Assembly (NCBI RefSeq): GCF_003319125.1
Contig: NZ_QOHG01000001.1
Coordinates: forward strand, 367,944-431,943
Length of the DNA: 64,000 nucleotides
Source of the DNA: Blastococcus sp. TF02A-26
Lineage (GTDB): Bacteria > Actinomycetota > Actinomycetes > Mycobacteriales > Geodermatophilaceae
Direction of reading: 5' to 3'
The notes beneath the pieces were generated by a model. It worked only from the letters and a program-made list of their open reading frames with translations, made no database searches and had not been told where the DNA came from. Below are positions 1 to 7,992 of the stretch, piece after piece (positions within the stretch are counted from its first letter, which is position 1; the number at the start of each line of letters is the position of its first letter). The position numbers and the translations under genes were made by a program.

Positions 1-1239
1 GGAGAAGGCGATCTCGGCCAGCGCGCCCACGAAGCAGCTGCCCGGCTCGATCAGCGCGAAGAGGCTGCGGGACGTGGTGTCCAGCCGCTTCACGGTCCGC
101 TTGTAGAAGCCGATCATCTCGTTGACCAGCCAGTGCTCGCGCTCGGCGAGCAGGAACTCGTCGTAGGCCGCGGCGGTCGCGGGGTCGCCCTCGGTGCGCA
201 GCAGCCAGGTGCCGATCGACTGCTCGTTGCTGCGCAGGTGCAGGACGGCGTCGTCCAGCTGGCGGGTCATCGCGAGGAACCACGCCCGGTCGCCCTGGCC
301 CTGCAGCTCCTCGACCGACGCGGGGACGGCGGAGGGGCCGAGCACCGTGATGGTCGCGGTGCCCGAGTCGCGGTCGAGGACGACGCGCACGTGCTCGTAG
401 CGGAAGCCATCGCTGTCGGTCTCGCGCTGCAGCGGGGTGAGCGCGACACCCTGGGCGCCGGCGCCGGGGCGGGAGGACCCGGCGGCCAGCTCGGCGGCGC
501 GACGCTGCACCTCCGCGTCGAAGTCGCGCGCCTTGGCCACCGCGTCGACCAGCCGCCACTGCACCGCGCGCTCGCCGCGGACGCCCTCGGCGGTGGTGGA
601 GAAGATGTCGGCCAGGTCGCGCCGGACGCCGCGCTTGTCGACCACGCGGGTCAGGCCGCCGGTCCCGGGCAGCACTCCCAGCAACGGCACCTCGGGGAGG
701 GAGACCGCCGAGGAGTTGTCGTCGATCAGCACGATCTGCTCGCAGGCCAGCGCCAGCTCGTAGCCGCCGCCGGCCGCGGTGCCGTTGACCGCGGCGACGA
801 AGGGGAGCCCGGAGTTGCGGGTCGCGTCCTCGATGCCGTTGCGGGTCTCGTTGGTGAACTTGCAGAAGTTCACCTTCCAGCTGTGCGGCGAGGCGGCGAG
901 CATCTTGATGTTGGCGCCGGCGCAGAACATGCGCTCCTTGGCGCTGGTGACGACGACCGCCTTGACCTCGGGGTGCTCGAAGCGCAGCCGCTGGACCGCG
1001 TCGTGCAGCTCGATGTCGACGCCGAGGTCGTAGCTGTTCATCTTGAGCTCGTAGCCGGGGACGAGCCCGCCGTTCTCGTCGACGTCCAGCGTCAGCGTGG
1101 CGATCTCGCCGTCGACCGACAGCCGCCAGTGCCGGTACTGCTCCGGCGAGGTCGTGAACGACACCTCGACGGTCGCGCCCGGTTCGGCGACCGGTGCCGG
1201 GCCCTCCGTGGTCGCCTGACGGTCTTCCAGCGTGGTCAC
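1..1239 (-). CDS. boxC: Benzoyl-CoA-dihydrodiol lyase BoxC (3' end outside window)
   Basis: Crotonase-superfamily enzyme of the aerobic CoA-dependent benzoate (box) pathway. In that family it hydrolytically opens the epoxidised benzoyl-CoA ring, releasing formate. About 413 codons are visible of a family length near 550; the gene runs off the left edge. The GTG start at 1239 is preceded by a GGGAGG ribosome site and gives VTTLEDRQATTEG. Visible crotonase features are AKERMFCAGANIKML (oxyanion-hole loop) and NGTAAGGGYELALAC, followed by LPEVPLLGVLPGTGGL. The double-length architecture and N-terminal extension separate BoxC from simple enoyl-CoA hydratases. It lies alone behind a 320-bp upstream region with inverted repeats; other box genes would be expected to the left. 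Family assignment is from remembered sequence pattern and is fairly secure. Confidence 0.85.
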   Translation of the reverse strand, partial: MTTLEDRQATTEGPAPVAEPGATVEVSFTTSPEQYRHWRLSVDGEIATLTLDVDENGGLVPGYELKMNSYDLGVDIELHDAVQRLRFEHPEVKAVVVTSAKERMFCAGANIKMLAASPHSWKVNFCKFTNETRNGIEDATRNSGLPFVAAVNGTAAGGGYELALACEQIVLIDDNSSAVSLPEVPLLGVLPGTGGLTRVVDKRGVRRDLADIFSTTAEGVRGERAVQWRLVDAVAKARDFDAEVQRRAAELAAGSSRPGAGAQGVALTPLQRETDSDGFRYEHVRVVLDRDSGTATITVLGPSAVPASVEELQGQGDRAWFLAMTRQLDDAVLHLRSNEQSIGTWLLRTEGDPATAAAYDEFLLAEREHWLVNEMIGFYKRTVKRLDTTSRSLFALIEPGSCFVGALAEIAFS

Positions 1240-1559
1240 GGTGCCTCCCAGGGGGACGGAACAGGCGCAGGGGTTCCCCGCCGGCCTCGTGCACCCATCG
1301 TGACGTGCTACAGCAGCGTGTGCAAGTGGCGGCGGTTCTGTAGATGTGCGCTACACGTCACCATCGTAGGCCCGGTCGGGACGGGGCGTCGCCGGGCGAC
1401 CGGGACCGCCGCCTGCCCCCGCGGGTCCAGGCGCGGCGCTGACCTGGCCGTACGCCGGCGAGTTGGGCGCTGGACGGCGGTACCTGGAGTGCTCCCCCGG
1501 GCCGTCCTGTGACGCCTCGACGTCGAACTGTGTCGTGTGTCACTCCAGCGTGGCGGACG
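1240..1559. other. Intergenic region upstream of boxC
   Basis: This 320-bp stretch has no convincing gene. It holds the putative boxC control region with nested inverted repeats at 1301-1360 (separate entry). The remainder, 1361-1559, is GC-rich and ends at the stop codon of the glutamine-synthetase-like gene; I see no clear terminator or RNA gene in it. Confidence 0.6.
1301..1360. promoter_or_regulatory. Nested inverted repeats, candidate PaaX-type operator for boxC
   Basis: The outer arms are TGACGTG (1301-1307) and CACGTCA (1354-1360). The inner arms are CTACAG (1308-1313) and CTGTAG (1338-1343), separated by 24 bp. The 16-mer GACGTGCTACAGCAGC at 1302-1317 recurs exactly at 9230-9245, upstream of the importer operon and beside a divergent PaaX gene. 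Widely spaced half-sites are a known habit of PaaX-family repressors. The operator role is inferred. Confidence 0.55.
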
Positions 1560-2993
1560 TCAGAACAGGTGCAGGTACTCCCGCTGCTCCCAGTCGGTGA
1601 CCGCGGCCTCGAAGCGCGCCACCTCCGCGCGCTTGACCCCCGCGTAGTGGTCGACCAGGGCGGGTCCGAGCAGCGCGCGCAGCTCGGTGTCGCCGTCCAG
1701 GGCGCGGACCGCCTCGGTCAGGCTGGTGGGCAGCCGCGGCGCCTCGGTGGCGTAGGGCTGGTCGGCCGACGGGCCGGGGTCCAGCCCGCGGTCGACGCCG
1801 TCGAGCCCGGCGACGAGCTGCGCGGCCATCGCGAGGTAGGGGTTGGCGGCCGGCTCCCCGGCACGGTTCTCCACGTGCAGGTCGCCGCGCTCGGCGCTGC
1901 CGACCACCCGGAGCATCGCCGCGCGGTTGTCGTGCGCCCAGAGCACCCGGTCGGGGGCCATGGAGAAGGGCTGGAACCGCTTGTAGCCGTTGACCGTCGG
2001 CACGGCGAACACGCAGCCCGCCCGGGCGTGCCGCAGCAGGCCGGCCAGGTAGCCGCGGCCAACCTCGGACAGGCCGTCGTCGCCCACGAACGCGTTCCCG
2101 CCGTCGGGGTGCTCCAGCGACTGGTGCAGGTGCCAGCCGCTGGAGCAGGCCTCGGGCAGCTGCGGCCGGCACATGAAGGTGGCCAGCAGCCCGGCGCGGC
2201 GGGCCACCGACCGGACGGCGCTGCGCAGCAGCACGACGGCGTCGGCGCCGGCGAGCCCGCGCAGCGGAGCGGTGGTGACCTCCACCTGGCCGGGGCCGAA
2301 CTCGACCTCCACGGTCCGCAGCGGGATGCCGAGGGCGCGCAGGGTCCGGGCGAGCTCGGCGAGGAACGGCTCGAGTGCGTCGGCGCGGTCCTCGCTGAGC
2401 AGCTGGTAGCCGCGGTCCACCGGCGAGACGGCCCGGGCGCGACCGGGGGCGCCGGGGCGGTTGATCTCCGCCGGGTCCAGCGGGCCGTCCTCGACGTGCA
2501 GCAGGTGGAACTCCAGCTCGAGGCCGGTGACCAGCTCCAGGTCCCGCTCGGCGGCCCGGGCCAGCGCCGCCCGGAGCGTGCCCCGGGGGTCGAACGGCAC
2601 CGGGGCGCCGTCGGTGAGGCGCAGGTCCGACAGCAGCCAGCCGGTGCCCGGGGCCCAGGGGAGGACGCGGAACGTGGTCGGGTCGGGGACCATCACGACG
2701 TCCCCGGCGCCGCCCATGCCGGCCACGCCGACACCGCCGTCGGGGGCGAAGGCGCCGTAGACGGTGCGGCCCGAGGTGTCCTTGGACAGCAGGGTGCTGA
2801 CGATCGGCAGCCCGCCGGCGAGGATGCCGGGCAGCTGGTCGGCCATCACCGTCTTGCCGCGCACCAGGCCGTGCAGGTCGACGACGCCGACGCGGACCGC
2901 CTCGATGCCCTCGACGTCGACCCGTTCGCGGAGCTGCCGCGCGGCCTCGCGCTGCCCGTCGTCCCAGCCGCCGTGCTCCTCGACGAAGCTCAT
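1560..2993 (-). CDS. Glutamine-synthetase-like ligase, possible gamma-glutamyl-amine ligase
   Basis: Type-I glutamine synthetase fold, 477 aa. Recognisable GS elements in order are ELEF (159-162), EFGPGQVEV (231-239), SGWHLHQSL (285-293, catalytic His region), NGYKRFQP (335-342), DNRAAMLRV (355-363) and ANPYLAMAA (383-391). Typical GS has NGSGMHCHQS where this has CSSGWHLHQS, which suggests a diverged substrate. Relatives ligate glutamate to amines, for example gamma-glutamylanilide synthases and polyamine ligases. The gene overlaps the Rieske oxygenase stop (ATGA), so the two are translationally coupled. This hints that an amine or amide is glutamylated before or during ring hydroxylation; that is inference from pairing. 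A role in ammonia assimilation is unlikely in this context. Confidence 0.75.
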   Translation of the reverse strand: MSFVEEHGGWDDGQREAARQLRERVDVEGIEAVRVGVVDLHGLVRGKTVMADQLPGILAGGLPIVSTLLSKDTSGRTVYGAFAPDGGVGVAGMGGAGDVVMVPDPTTFRVLPWAPGTGWLLSDLRLTDGAPVPFDPRGTLRAALARAAERDLELVTGLELEFHLLHVEDGPLDPAEINRPGAPGRARAVSPVDRGYQLLSEDRADALEPFLAELARTLRALGIPLRTVEVEFGPGQVEVTTAPLRGLAGADAVVLLRSAVRSVARRAGLLATFMCRPQLPEACSSGWHLHQSLEHPDGGNAFVGDDGLSEVGRGYLAGLLRHARAGCVFAVPTVNGYKRFQPFSMAPDRVLWAHDNRAAMLRVVGSAERGDLHVENRAGEPAANPYLAMAAQLVAGLDGVDRGLDPGPSADQPYATEAPRLPTSLTEAVRALDGDTELRALLGPALVDHYAGVKRAEVARFEAAVTDWEQREYLHLF

Positions 2994-4402
2994 GGCTTCC
3001 GGGGAGCGAACACCGCCGGGTCCTCCGGCTCGACCTCGTCGGCGCGCACGCCGGCGGGGCCGGTCGCCAGCGCGGAGGTCCACGGGCCGGCCCACGGGCT
3101 GTCGGCGCGCAGCCGGGCGACCGCCTCGGCCCAGAACCGCTCCCAGGCGCCGGTGGGCCCGATGCCGTCGAGCGGGATCGGGCCGCGGCTCTCCACCTCG
3201 GCCTTGTCGTGCAGCAGGGTCTGCGGATCGCCGCCGGCCTCGACGGTGTCGATGGCCGACATGAGCATCCGTCGGTAGGTGATGATCGCCTTGTCGGAGC
3301 GGCTGAGCTTCTCCCGCGTGCGGTCGTGGATCGGCCCCTGGCCCTCGACGGCCATCTGGTCGTGAACGTTGATGTCGGTGCCCAGCCCGGTGTAGGTCGT
3401 CGTCCGCTGCTCCTCCGGGTCGAACAGGTAGTTGTTCGCCCGGTTCCGCACCGGCCGGTAGTCCGGCAGCGTGATGCCGTCGAGCCGCTGGGCGCGCATG
3501 GTCGCCTTGTCCACCGGGGCGTCGAGGCTGGTGAACATCGCGTACCAGTAGCAGGAGACGTCGTCGACCGGCACGTGCCACTGGGTGATCGCCATGGTCG
3601 AGGACAGCGGGATGGTGATCCCGTGGGGGAAGACCTGGTGGGTGATCCGCACGTGGGTGCGGCTGCCGTCCTCCCCGCCCTTGTCCAGGGTGCGCAGGGC
3701 GACGATGCGCTGGCCGTAGTCGGTGCGGGCGTTGAGGATCTCCGGCCGGCCGTACTCGCGCAGGATCCGGGTCATCGGCAGGTCGGTGCCCAGGCTCGAG
3801 GAGCGGAACTGCCTGCCGTAGCTGTCGGCCGGGTCCTCGTCCTCGGCGAACCGGTGCAGGTAGGAGGCGTGCGCCGGGTCGATGCCGACCTCCAGCGCCT
3901 GCAGCCAGTTGCAGTCGAGGAAGCCCTTGAACGCGAACGTGTACTCGTCCGGGGCGGCGAAGCAGTCCAGTGCCGGGAGCTCGGGCGGCTCACCGGGGCC
4001 GAGGTAGCCCCAGACGATGCCGTTGCGCTCCTGCACCGGGTAGTGGGTGAAGCGGACCTTCGAGGCGAGCGTGCTGTCCTCGGGCTCGGCGGGGGTCTCC
4101 AGGCACCGCCCGTCGGCGGCCAGCAGCCAGCCGTGGAAGTAGCAGCGCAGCCCGCCGTCCTCCCGCCGCCCCAGGGCGAGGTCGGCGCCGCGGTGCGGAC
4201 AGCGCCGGTCGATCAGCCCGAGGCCGCCGTCGTCGTCCCGGAAGAGGACGAGGTCCTCGCCGAGCACCCGCACCGGGACCGCCGGCCGGTCGGTCTCGAG
4301 CTCCTCGGTGAGCGCCACCGGCTGCCAGTAGCGCCGCATGAACGCCCCGCCCGGGGTGCCGGGGCCGGTGCGGGTGATCCGGACGTTGTCCTCCGCGCGC
4401 AC
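2990..4402 (-). CDS. Rieske non-heme iron oxygenase, large subunit (phthalate-dioxygenase type)
   Basis: Ring-hydroxylating oxygenase alpha subunit, 470 aa. The Rieske [2Fe-2S] motif is C68-P-H70 with C87-Y-F-H90. The mononuclear iron motif is D175-P-A-H178 with H183. The N-terminus (FMRRYWQPVALTEEL) and the long C-terminal domain resemble phthalate 4,5-dioxygenase and LigX-type monooxygenases, which work with a separate flavin/ferredoxin reductase. No reductase gene is seen nearby. The GTG start at 4402 lies two bases after the stop of the upstream ATPase gene. The substrate is unknown. The importer and GS-like neighbours suggest a nitrogen-bearing or carboxylated aromatic, but the sequence does not prove it. 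Confidence 0.85.
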   Translation of the reverse strand: MRAEDNVRITRTGPGTPGGAFMRRYWQPVALTEELETDRPAVPVRVLGEDLVLFRDDDGGLGLIDRRCPHRGADLALGRREDGGLRCYFHGWLLAADGRCLETPAEPEDSTLASKVRFTHYPVQERNGIVWGYLGPGEPPELPALDCFAAPDEYTFAFKGFLDCNWLQALEVGIDPAHASYLHRFAEDEDPADSYGRQFRSSSLGTDLPMTRILREYGRPEILNARTDYGQRIVALRTLDKGGEDGSRTHVRITHQVFPHGITIPLSSTMAITQWHVPVDDVSCYWYAMFTSLDAPVDKATMRAQRLDGITLPDYRPVRNRANNYLFDPEEQRTTTYTGLGTDINVHDQMAVEGQGPIHDRTREKLSRSDKAIITYRRMLMSAIDTVEAGGDPQTLLHDKAEVESRGPIPLDGIGPTGAWERFWAEAVARLRADSPWAGPWTSALATGPAGVRADEVEPEDPAVFAPRKP

Positions 4403-4404
4403 GG

Positions 4405-5106
4405 TCAGGCCACGCCGAGCAGCGCGTGCGCCACCGAGGAGTCCCTGCGGAACTCCTCGGTGGGGGAGCGGTGCACGATCCGGCCCTTGTCCATCACGGC
4501 GATCTCGTCGGCGACGGCGAAGGCCAGGTGCAGGTCCTGCTCGACGACGAGCAGGGTCACGCCCTCGGCCTTCATCCGGCCGATCGCCACTCCGATCAGG
4601 TCGACGACGGAGGGGGCGAGGCCGTCCGACGGCTCGTCCATGAGCACCAGCCGGGGGTTGGTGAGCAGCGCCCGCGCGATGGCCAGCATCTGCTGCTCCC
4701 CGCCGGAGAGCTGGCCGGCGGTGTGCCGGCGCCGCTCGCCGAGCCGGGGCAGGAGCTCCAGCACCCGGTCCATGTCCCACGGTCCCTTCCCCCTGCCCCG
4801 GCGCGCGGCCAGGTCGAGGTGCTCGGTGACGGTGAGCGGCGCCCAGGTGCGCCGGCCCTGCGGCACGAGCGCCACGCCGGCGCGGGCGATGACGTCGGGA
4901 CGGCGGCCGGTCAGGTCGCGGCCGTCGACGTTCACCCGGCCGGCCGACGGGGTCACCAGACCCATGAGCGTGTTGATCAGCGTCGACTTGCCGACGCCGT
5001 TGCGGCCCAGCAGGCCGAGCACCCGGCCGTCGAGCAGGTCGAGGTCGACCCCCTGCAGGACGGTGCTGCGCTTGTAGCCGGACTCCAGTGCGCGGACCTC
5101 GAGCAC
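4405..5106 (-). CDS. livF: ABC transporter ATPase, LivF family
   Basis: Cytoplasmic ATPase of the branched-chain amino acid/amide family importer, 233 aa, the usual LivF length. Walker A is GRNGVGKST, the signature is LSGGEQQMLA, and Walker B is LVLMDEPSDGLAP. It starts with GTG at 5106, directly abutting the livG stop (TGAGTG). Fifth gene of a five-gene importer block (SBP, livH, livM, livG, livF) that runs on into the Rieske gene. Because of that linkage the cargo is more likely an aromatic acid or amide than leucine; this is inference. Confidence 0.92.
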   Translation of the reverse strand: MLEVRALESGYKRSTVLQGVDLDLLDGRVLGLLGRNGVGKSTLINTLMGLVTPSAGRVNVDGRDLTGRRPDVIARAGVALVPQGRRTWAPLTVTEHLDLAARRGRGKGPWDMDRVLELLPRLGERRRHTAGQLSGGEQQMLAIARALLTNPRLVLMDEPSDGLAPSVVDLIGVAIGRMKAEGVTLLVVEQDLHLAFAVADEIAVMDKGRIVHRSPTEEFRRDSSVAHALLGVA

Positions 5107-5916
5107 TCAGCCCACCTCCATCCCGGGTCGGGAGACGTCGAGGGACGCCGGGCCGTCCAGGAACAGCGCCTCCCGGCCGGTGCCCAGGTAGGCCTCCTGC
5201 ACCGCGGAGCTGGCCCGCACCTCGTCGGGCGTCCCGGTGAGCAGCAGCTTGCCCAGGTGCAGCACGGTCACCGAGGTGGCGAGCGCGAAGACGACGTCCA
5301 GGTCGTGCTCGACGATCACCAGGGTCACGGTGTCCGGCAGCGCCTTGAGCAGCCCGACCAGCCGGGCGCTCTCGGCCGGCGACATGCCGGCCGCCGGCTC
5401 GTCGAGCAGCAGCAGCCGCGGCTCGCAGGCCAGCGCGACGGCGACCTCGAGCTGCCGGCGCTCGCCGTGGGAGAGCGCGGAGACCAGCGCGTGCGACCGG
5501 CCGGCGAGGCCGACGTCGGTGAGCAGCTCGTGCACGCGGTCCCGGGCGGCCCGCTGGCGGCGCGGCAGCAGCGAGTGCCGGCTTCCCCCGGGCCGGCGCT
5601 GGGCGGCCATCAGCACGTTGCGCTCGACGGTCTGGCTGAGGAACAGGCTGGAGTGCTGCAGCGTCTGGCTGATCCCGCGGCGGGCCCGCGCGGGCTCCGA
5701 CAACCGGGTGACGTCGGAGCCGTCGAAGGCCACCGTGCCCGACGACACCGGCATCGACCCGGTGACCAGCTTGAACAGCGTGCTCTTGCCGGCGCCGTTG
5801 GGCCCGATCAGGGCGTGCCGGGCGCCCACCGGCACCGACAGGTCGACGCCGTCGACGGCGGTCAGCGCGCCGAAGCTGCGCGTCACGCCGGACAGCTCGA
5901 GCAGACCGTCGCTCAT
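5107..5916 (-). CDS. livG: ABC transporter ATPase, LivG family
   Basis: Second ATPase of the importer, 269 aa. Walker A is GPNGAGKSTL, the signature is LSHGERRQLEVA, and Walker B is LLLLDEPAAGM. The LivG subtype is shown by the longer interior and the VTLVIVEHDLDVVFALA helix. The ATG overlaps the livM stop by ATGA. It pairs with LivF to drive the LivH/LivM permeases at the inner face of the membrane. Confidence 0.92.
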   Translation of the reverse strand: MSDGLLELSGVTRSFGALTAVDGVDLSVPVGARHALIGPNGAGKSTLFKLVTGSMPVSSGTVAFDGSDVTRLSEPARARRGISQTLQHSSLFLSQTVERNVLMAAQRRPGGSRHSLLPRRQRAARDRVHELLTDVGLAGRSHALVSALSHGERRQLEVAVALACEPRLLLLDEPAAGMSPAESARLVGLLKALPDTVTLVIVEHDLDVVFALATSVTVLHLGKLLLTGTPDEVRASSAVQEAYLGTGREALFLDGPASLDVSRPGMEVG

Positions 5917-6986
5917 GCCGCCCGCTCCTCTCCGGGGACGATGGACCGGTCGCGGCGGCGCCGGGGGGTGCGCAGGAGCCCGGCGATGCCGGCGAACCCG
6001 CGCGGGAGCACGTACACGGCGATCACGAAGACGATGCCGAGGACCAGCGGGCCGTGCCCGTTGAGGTCGGGGCCGTAGTAGTCGCGGACGATCACCACGA
6101 CCGCCATGCCGAGGACCGGGCCCCAGAGCGTCCCGGCGCCGCCGAGCACCAGCGCCAGCAGCGTGATCGCGCTGAGCGCGAAGCCGGCGTCGACCGGTGA
6201 GACCAGCCGGTTGACCTGGGCGAACAGGCCGCCGGCCAGACCGGCGAAACCCCCGGCCAGGACGTAGGCGACGTACTTGTAGCGGAACGGCGTGTAGCCC
6301 AGGGACCGCATGCGGCCCTCGTTGTCGCGGATGCCGCGCAGGGCCAGGCCGAACGGGGAGCGGGCGATCAGCCACATCGCGGCGAAGGCGATCACGAAGA
6401 CCACGAGCACGTACCAGTACGTGTAGGCGATCCGGAAGTCCGCGTCGAACGGCTCGCTGCCGAACCGGACCGACGGCACGCTCATGCCGTTGGAGCCGCC
6501 GGTGACGTCGTCGAGCTGGAGCGCCAGCTGGGAGGTGATCTCGCCGATGGCCAGCGTCAGCATCAGGAAGAACACGCCGTGGCTGCGGACGGCCAGCCAC
6601 CCGGTGAGGACGGCGGCCACCGCGCCGGCGGCGGCGGCCATCAGCACCGGCGTCGGGGCGCTGGGCGTCCAGTGGTCGGCGACCAGCGCCGCGGTGTAGG
6701 CGCCCACCCCGAAGTAGGCCGCGTGGCCCAGCGACGGCAGCCCGGTGATGCCGACCAGCAGGTCGAGGCTGACGGCGAAGAGCCCGAACACCAGGATGCG
6801 GGTCAGGATGTTGGTCGGGTCCTCGGCCAGGAAGAACGGCACGAAGGCCAGGACGACGAGCACGACGGCCGGCGGCAGGGCGCCCAGCAGCCCGCGCCGG
6901 CGGGACGAGGACGGCGGCGACGCGGGGACCGCGGTGGAGCCGGTGCTCGGGGGGACGTCGGTCGTGGGGTGCGCGGTCGCGCTCAT
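5913..6986 (-). CDS. livM: ABC transporter permease, LivM family
   Basis: Integral membrane permease, 357 aa, with a Ser/Thr/Pro-rich cytoplasmic N-terminus of about 35 residues before the first membrane helix. Family landmarks are ITGLPSLGHAAYFGVGAYTAAL, the RNEGRMRSLGY-type coupling segment (IRDNEGRMRSLGYTPFRYK) and FAGLAGGLFAQ. The C-terminal ~20 residues are arginine-rich and cytoplasmic. The ATG at 6986 overlaps the livH stop. Works as the partner of LivH. Confidence 0.92.
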   Translation of the reverse strand: MSATAHPTTDVPPSTGSTAVPASPPSSSRRRGLLGALPPAVVLVVLAFVPFFLAEDPTNILTRILVFGLFAVSLDLLVGITGLPSLGHAAYFGVGAYTAALVADHWTPSAPTPVLMAAAAGAVAAVLTGWLAVRSHGVFFLMLTLAIGEITSQLALQLDDVTGGSNGMSVPSVRFGSEPFDADFRIAYTYWYVLVVFVIAFAAMWLIARSPFGLALRGIRDNEGRMRSLGYTPFRYKYVAYVLAGGFAGLAGGLFAQVNRLVSPVDAGFALSAITLLALVLGGAGTLWGPVLGMAVVVIVRDYYGPDLNGHGPLVLGIVFVIAVYVLPRGFAGIAGLLRTPRRRRDRSIVPGEERAA

Positions 6987-7870
6987 GCCGCCACCTTCTT
7001 CGGGCCGAAGAGCCCCTGCGGGCGCAGGACCAGGACCAGCGCCAGCGCGCCGAACAGGATGAACGAGGCGAGCTCCGGCAGCAGGGCGCGGCCGAGGGAG
7101 TCGACCTGGCCGATCACCATGGCGCCGATGAGGGCGCCCTTGATGGAGCCCAGCCCGCCGATCACGACGACGATCAGGGCCAGCAGGAGGACGGTCTCGT
7201 CGAGGCCGGGCCGGACGCCGTAGACCGGGCCGCCGAGGACGCCGGCGACCGTGGCCAGGACCGAGCCGAACGCCAGGACGCCGATCTTGACCTTGCGGTT
7301 GTCGATGCCCATCGCCGAGACCATCTCCCGGTCGGCGACGGCGGCGCGGACCAGGGCGCCGATCGACGTCCTCTCCATGACCAGCCAGACGACGACCGCC
7401 AGCACCAGCCCGATGCCGATGAGCACCAGCCGGTACAGCGGATAGGTGTTCCCGGCGACCGAGACGCTGCCGTCGAGGCCGGGGGGCGCCCCGATCCGGT
7501 AGACGTCGTTGCCGTAGATGATCGACAGGACCTCGGCCACGATCAGCGAGATCCCCAGCGTGAGCAGGGCCTGGTCGAGGATCGGCCGCTTGGCCAGCGG
7601 CTCGGTCATCACCGACAGCGTGCCGCCGGCGACCAGCCCGAAGGCGACGGCCAGGCCGAGCGCACCGAGGAACGCGCCCCACGTCGCACCGCCGTCGAGC
7701 AGGCTGTAGGCGAGGTAGGCGCCGACCAGGTAGAGGGCGCCGTGGGCGAGGTTGAGCACGTCCATCATCCCGAAGACGATGGACAGGCCCACCGCCAGGA
7801 TGAACAGCAGCGAGCCGATGGCGAAGCCGTTGAGGATGCTGACCAGGTTCGCGTCGAACCAGTCGGCCAT
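6983..7870 (-). CDS. livH: ABC transporter permease, LivH family
   Basis: Integral membrane permease, 295 aa, about eight hydrophobic segments. Landmarks are the N-terminal GFAIGSLLFILAVGLSIVFG helix, DVLNLAHGALYLVGAYLAY, the coupling region DREMVSAMGIDNRKVK, and GGLGSIKGALIGA near the C-terminus. Starts at ATG 7870, 122 bp downstream of the binding-protein gene; a strong hairpin lies in that gap, which may set the ratio of binding protein to membrane components. Confidence 0.92.
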   Translation of the reverse strand: MADWFDANLVSILNGFAIGSLLFILAVGLSIVFGMMDVLNLAHGALYLVGAYLAYSLLDGGATWGAFLGALGLAVAFGLVAGGTLSVMTEPLAKRPILDQALLTLGISLIVAEVLSIIYGNDVYRIGAPPGLDGSVSVAGNTYPLYRLVLIGIGLVLAVVVWLVMERTSIGALVRAAVADREMVSAMGIDNRKVKIGVLAFGSVLATVAGVLGGPVYGVRPGLDETVLLLALIVVVIGGLGSIKGALIGAMVIGQVDSLGRALLPELASFILFGALALVLVLRPQGLFGPKKVAA

Positions 7871-7895
7871 GGAGGGCGCCTTCCGGGAGGGCGGC

Positions 7896-7954
7896 GTCCG
7901 GGGCCGGGCGGGTGCCTCGTGGTGGAGTGCCTCGTGGCGTGCCCGGCCCCGGAC
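7896..7954 (-). promoter_or_regulatory. Intercistronic hairpin between binding protein and livH
   Basis: Perfect 14-bp stem, GTCCGGGGCCGGGC (7896-7909) with GCCCGGCCCCGGAC (7941-7954), and a 31-nt loop that itself contains GTGCCTCGTGG twice. It has no U-tract. Position inside the operon suggests partial termination or mRNA 3'-end protection that raises binding-protein expression over the permease genes, as seen in other binding-protein operons. The function is inferred. Confidence 0.6.
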
Positions 7955-7992
7955 GGGGCGTCGGAGGGCCGGGGGTGGGTCCCGACCCGGGA

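Noticed and set aside
133..1512. Long open frame on the plus strand opposite boxC
   Set aside because: It is a GC-skew shadow: the protein is a low-complexity Arg/Gly/Ala/Val mix with no family pattern, whereas the minus strand gives a clear crotonase with ribosome site.
3209..5077. Plus-strand frame opposite the Rieske and livF genes
   Set aside because: Compositional shadow of two clear minus-strand genes with complete catalytic motifs.
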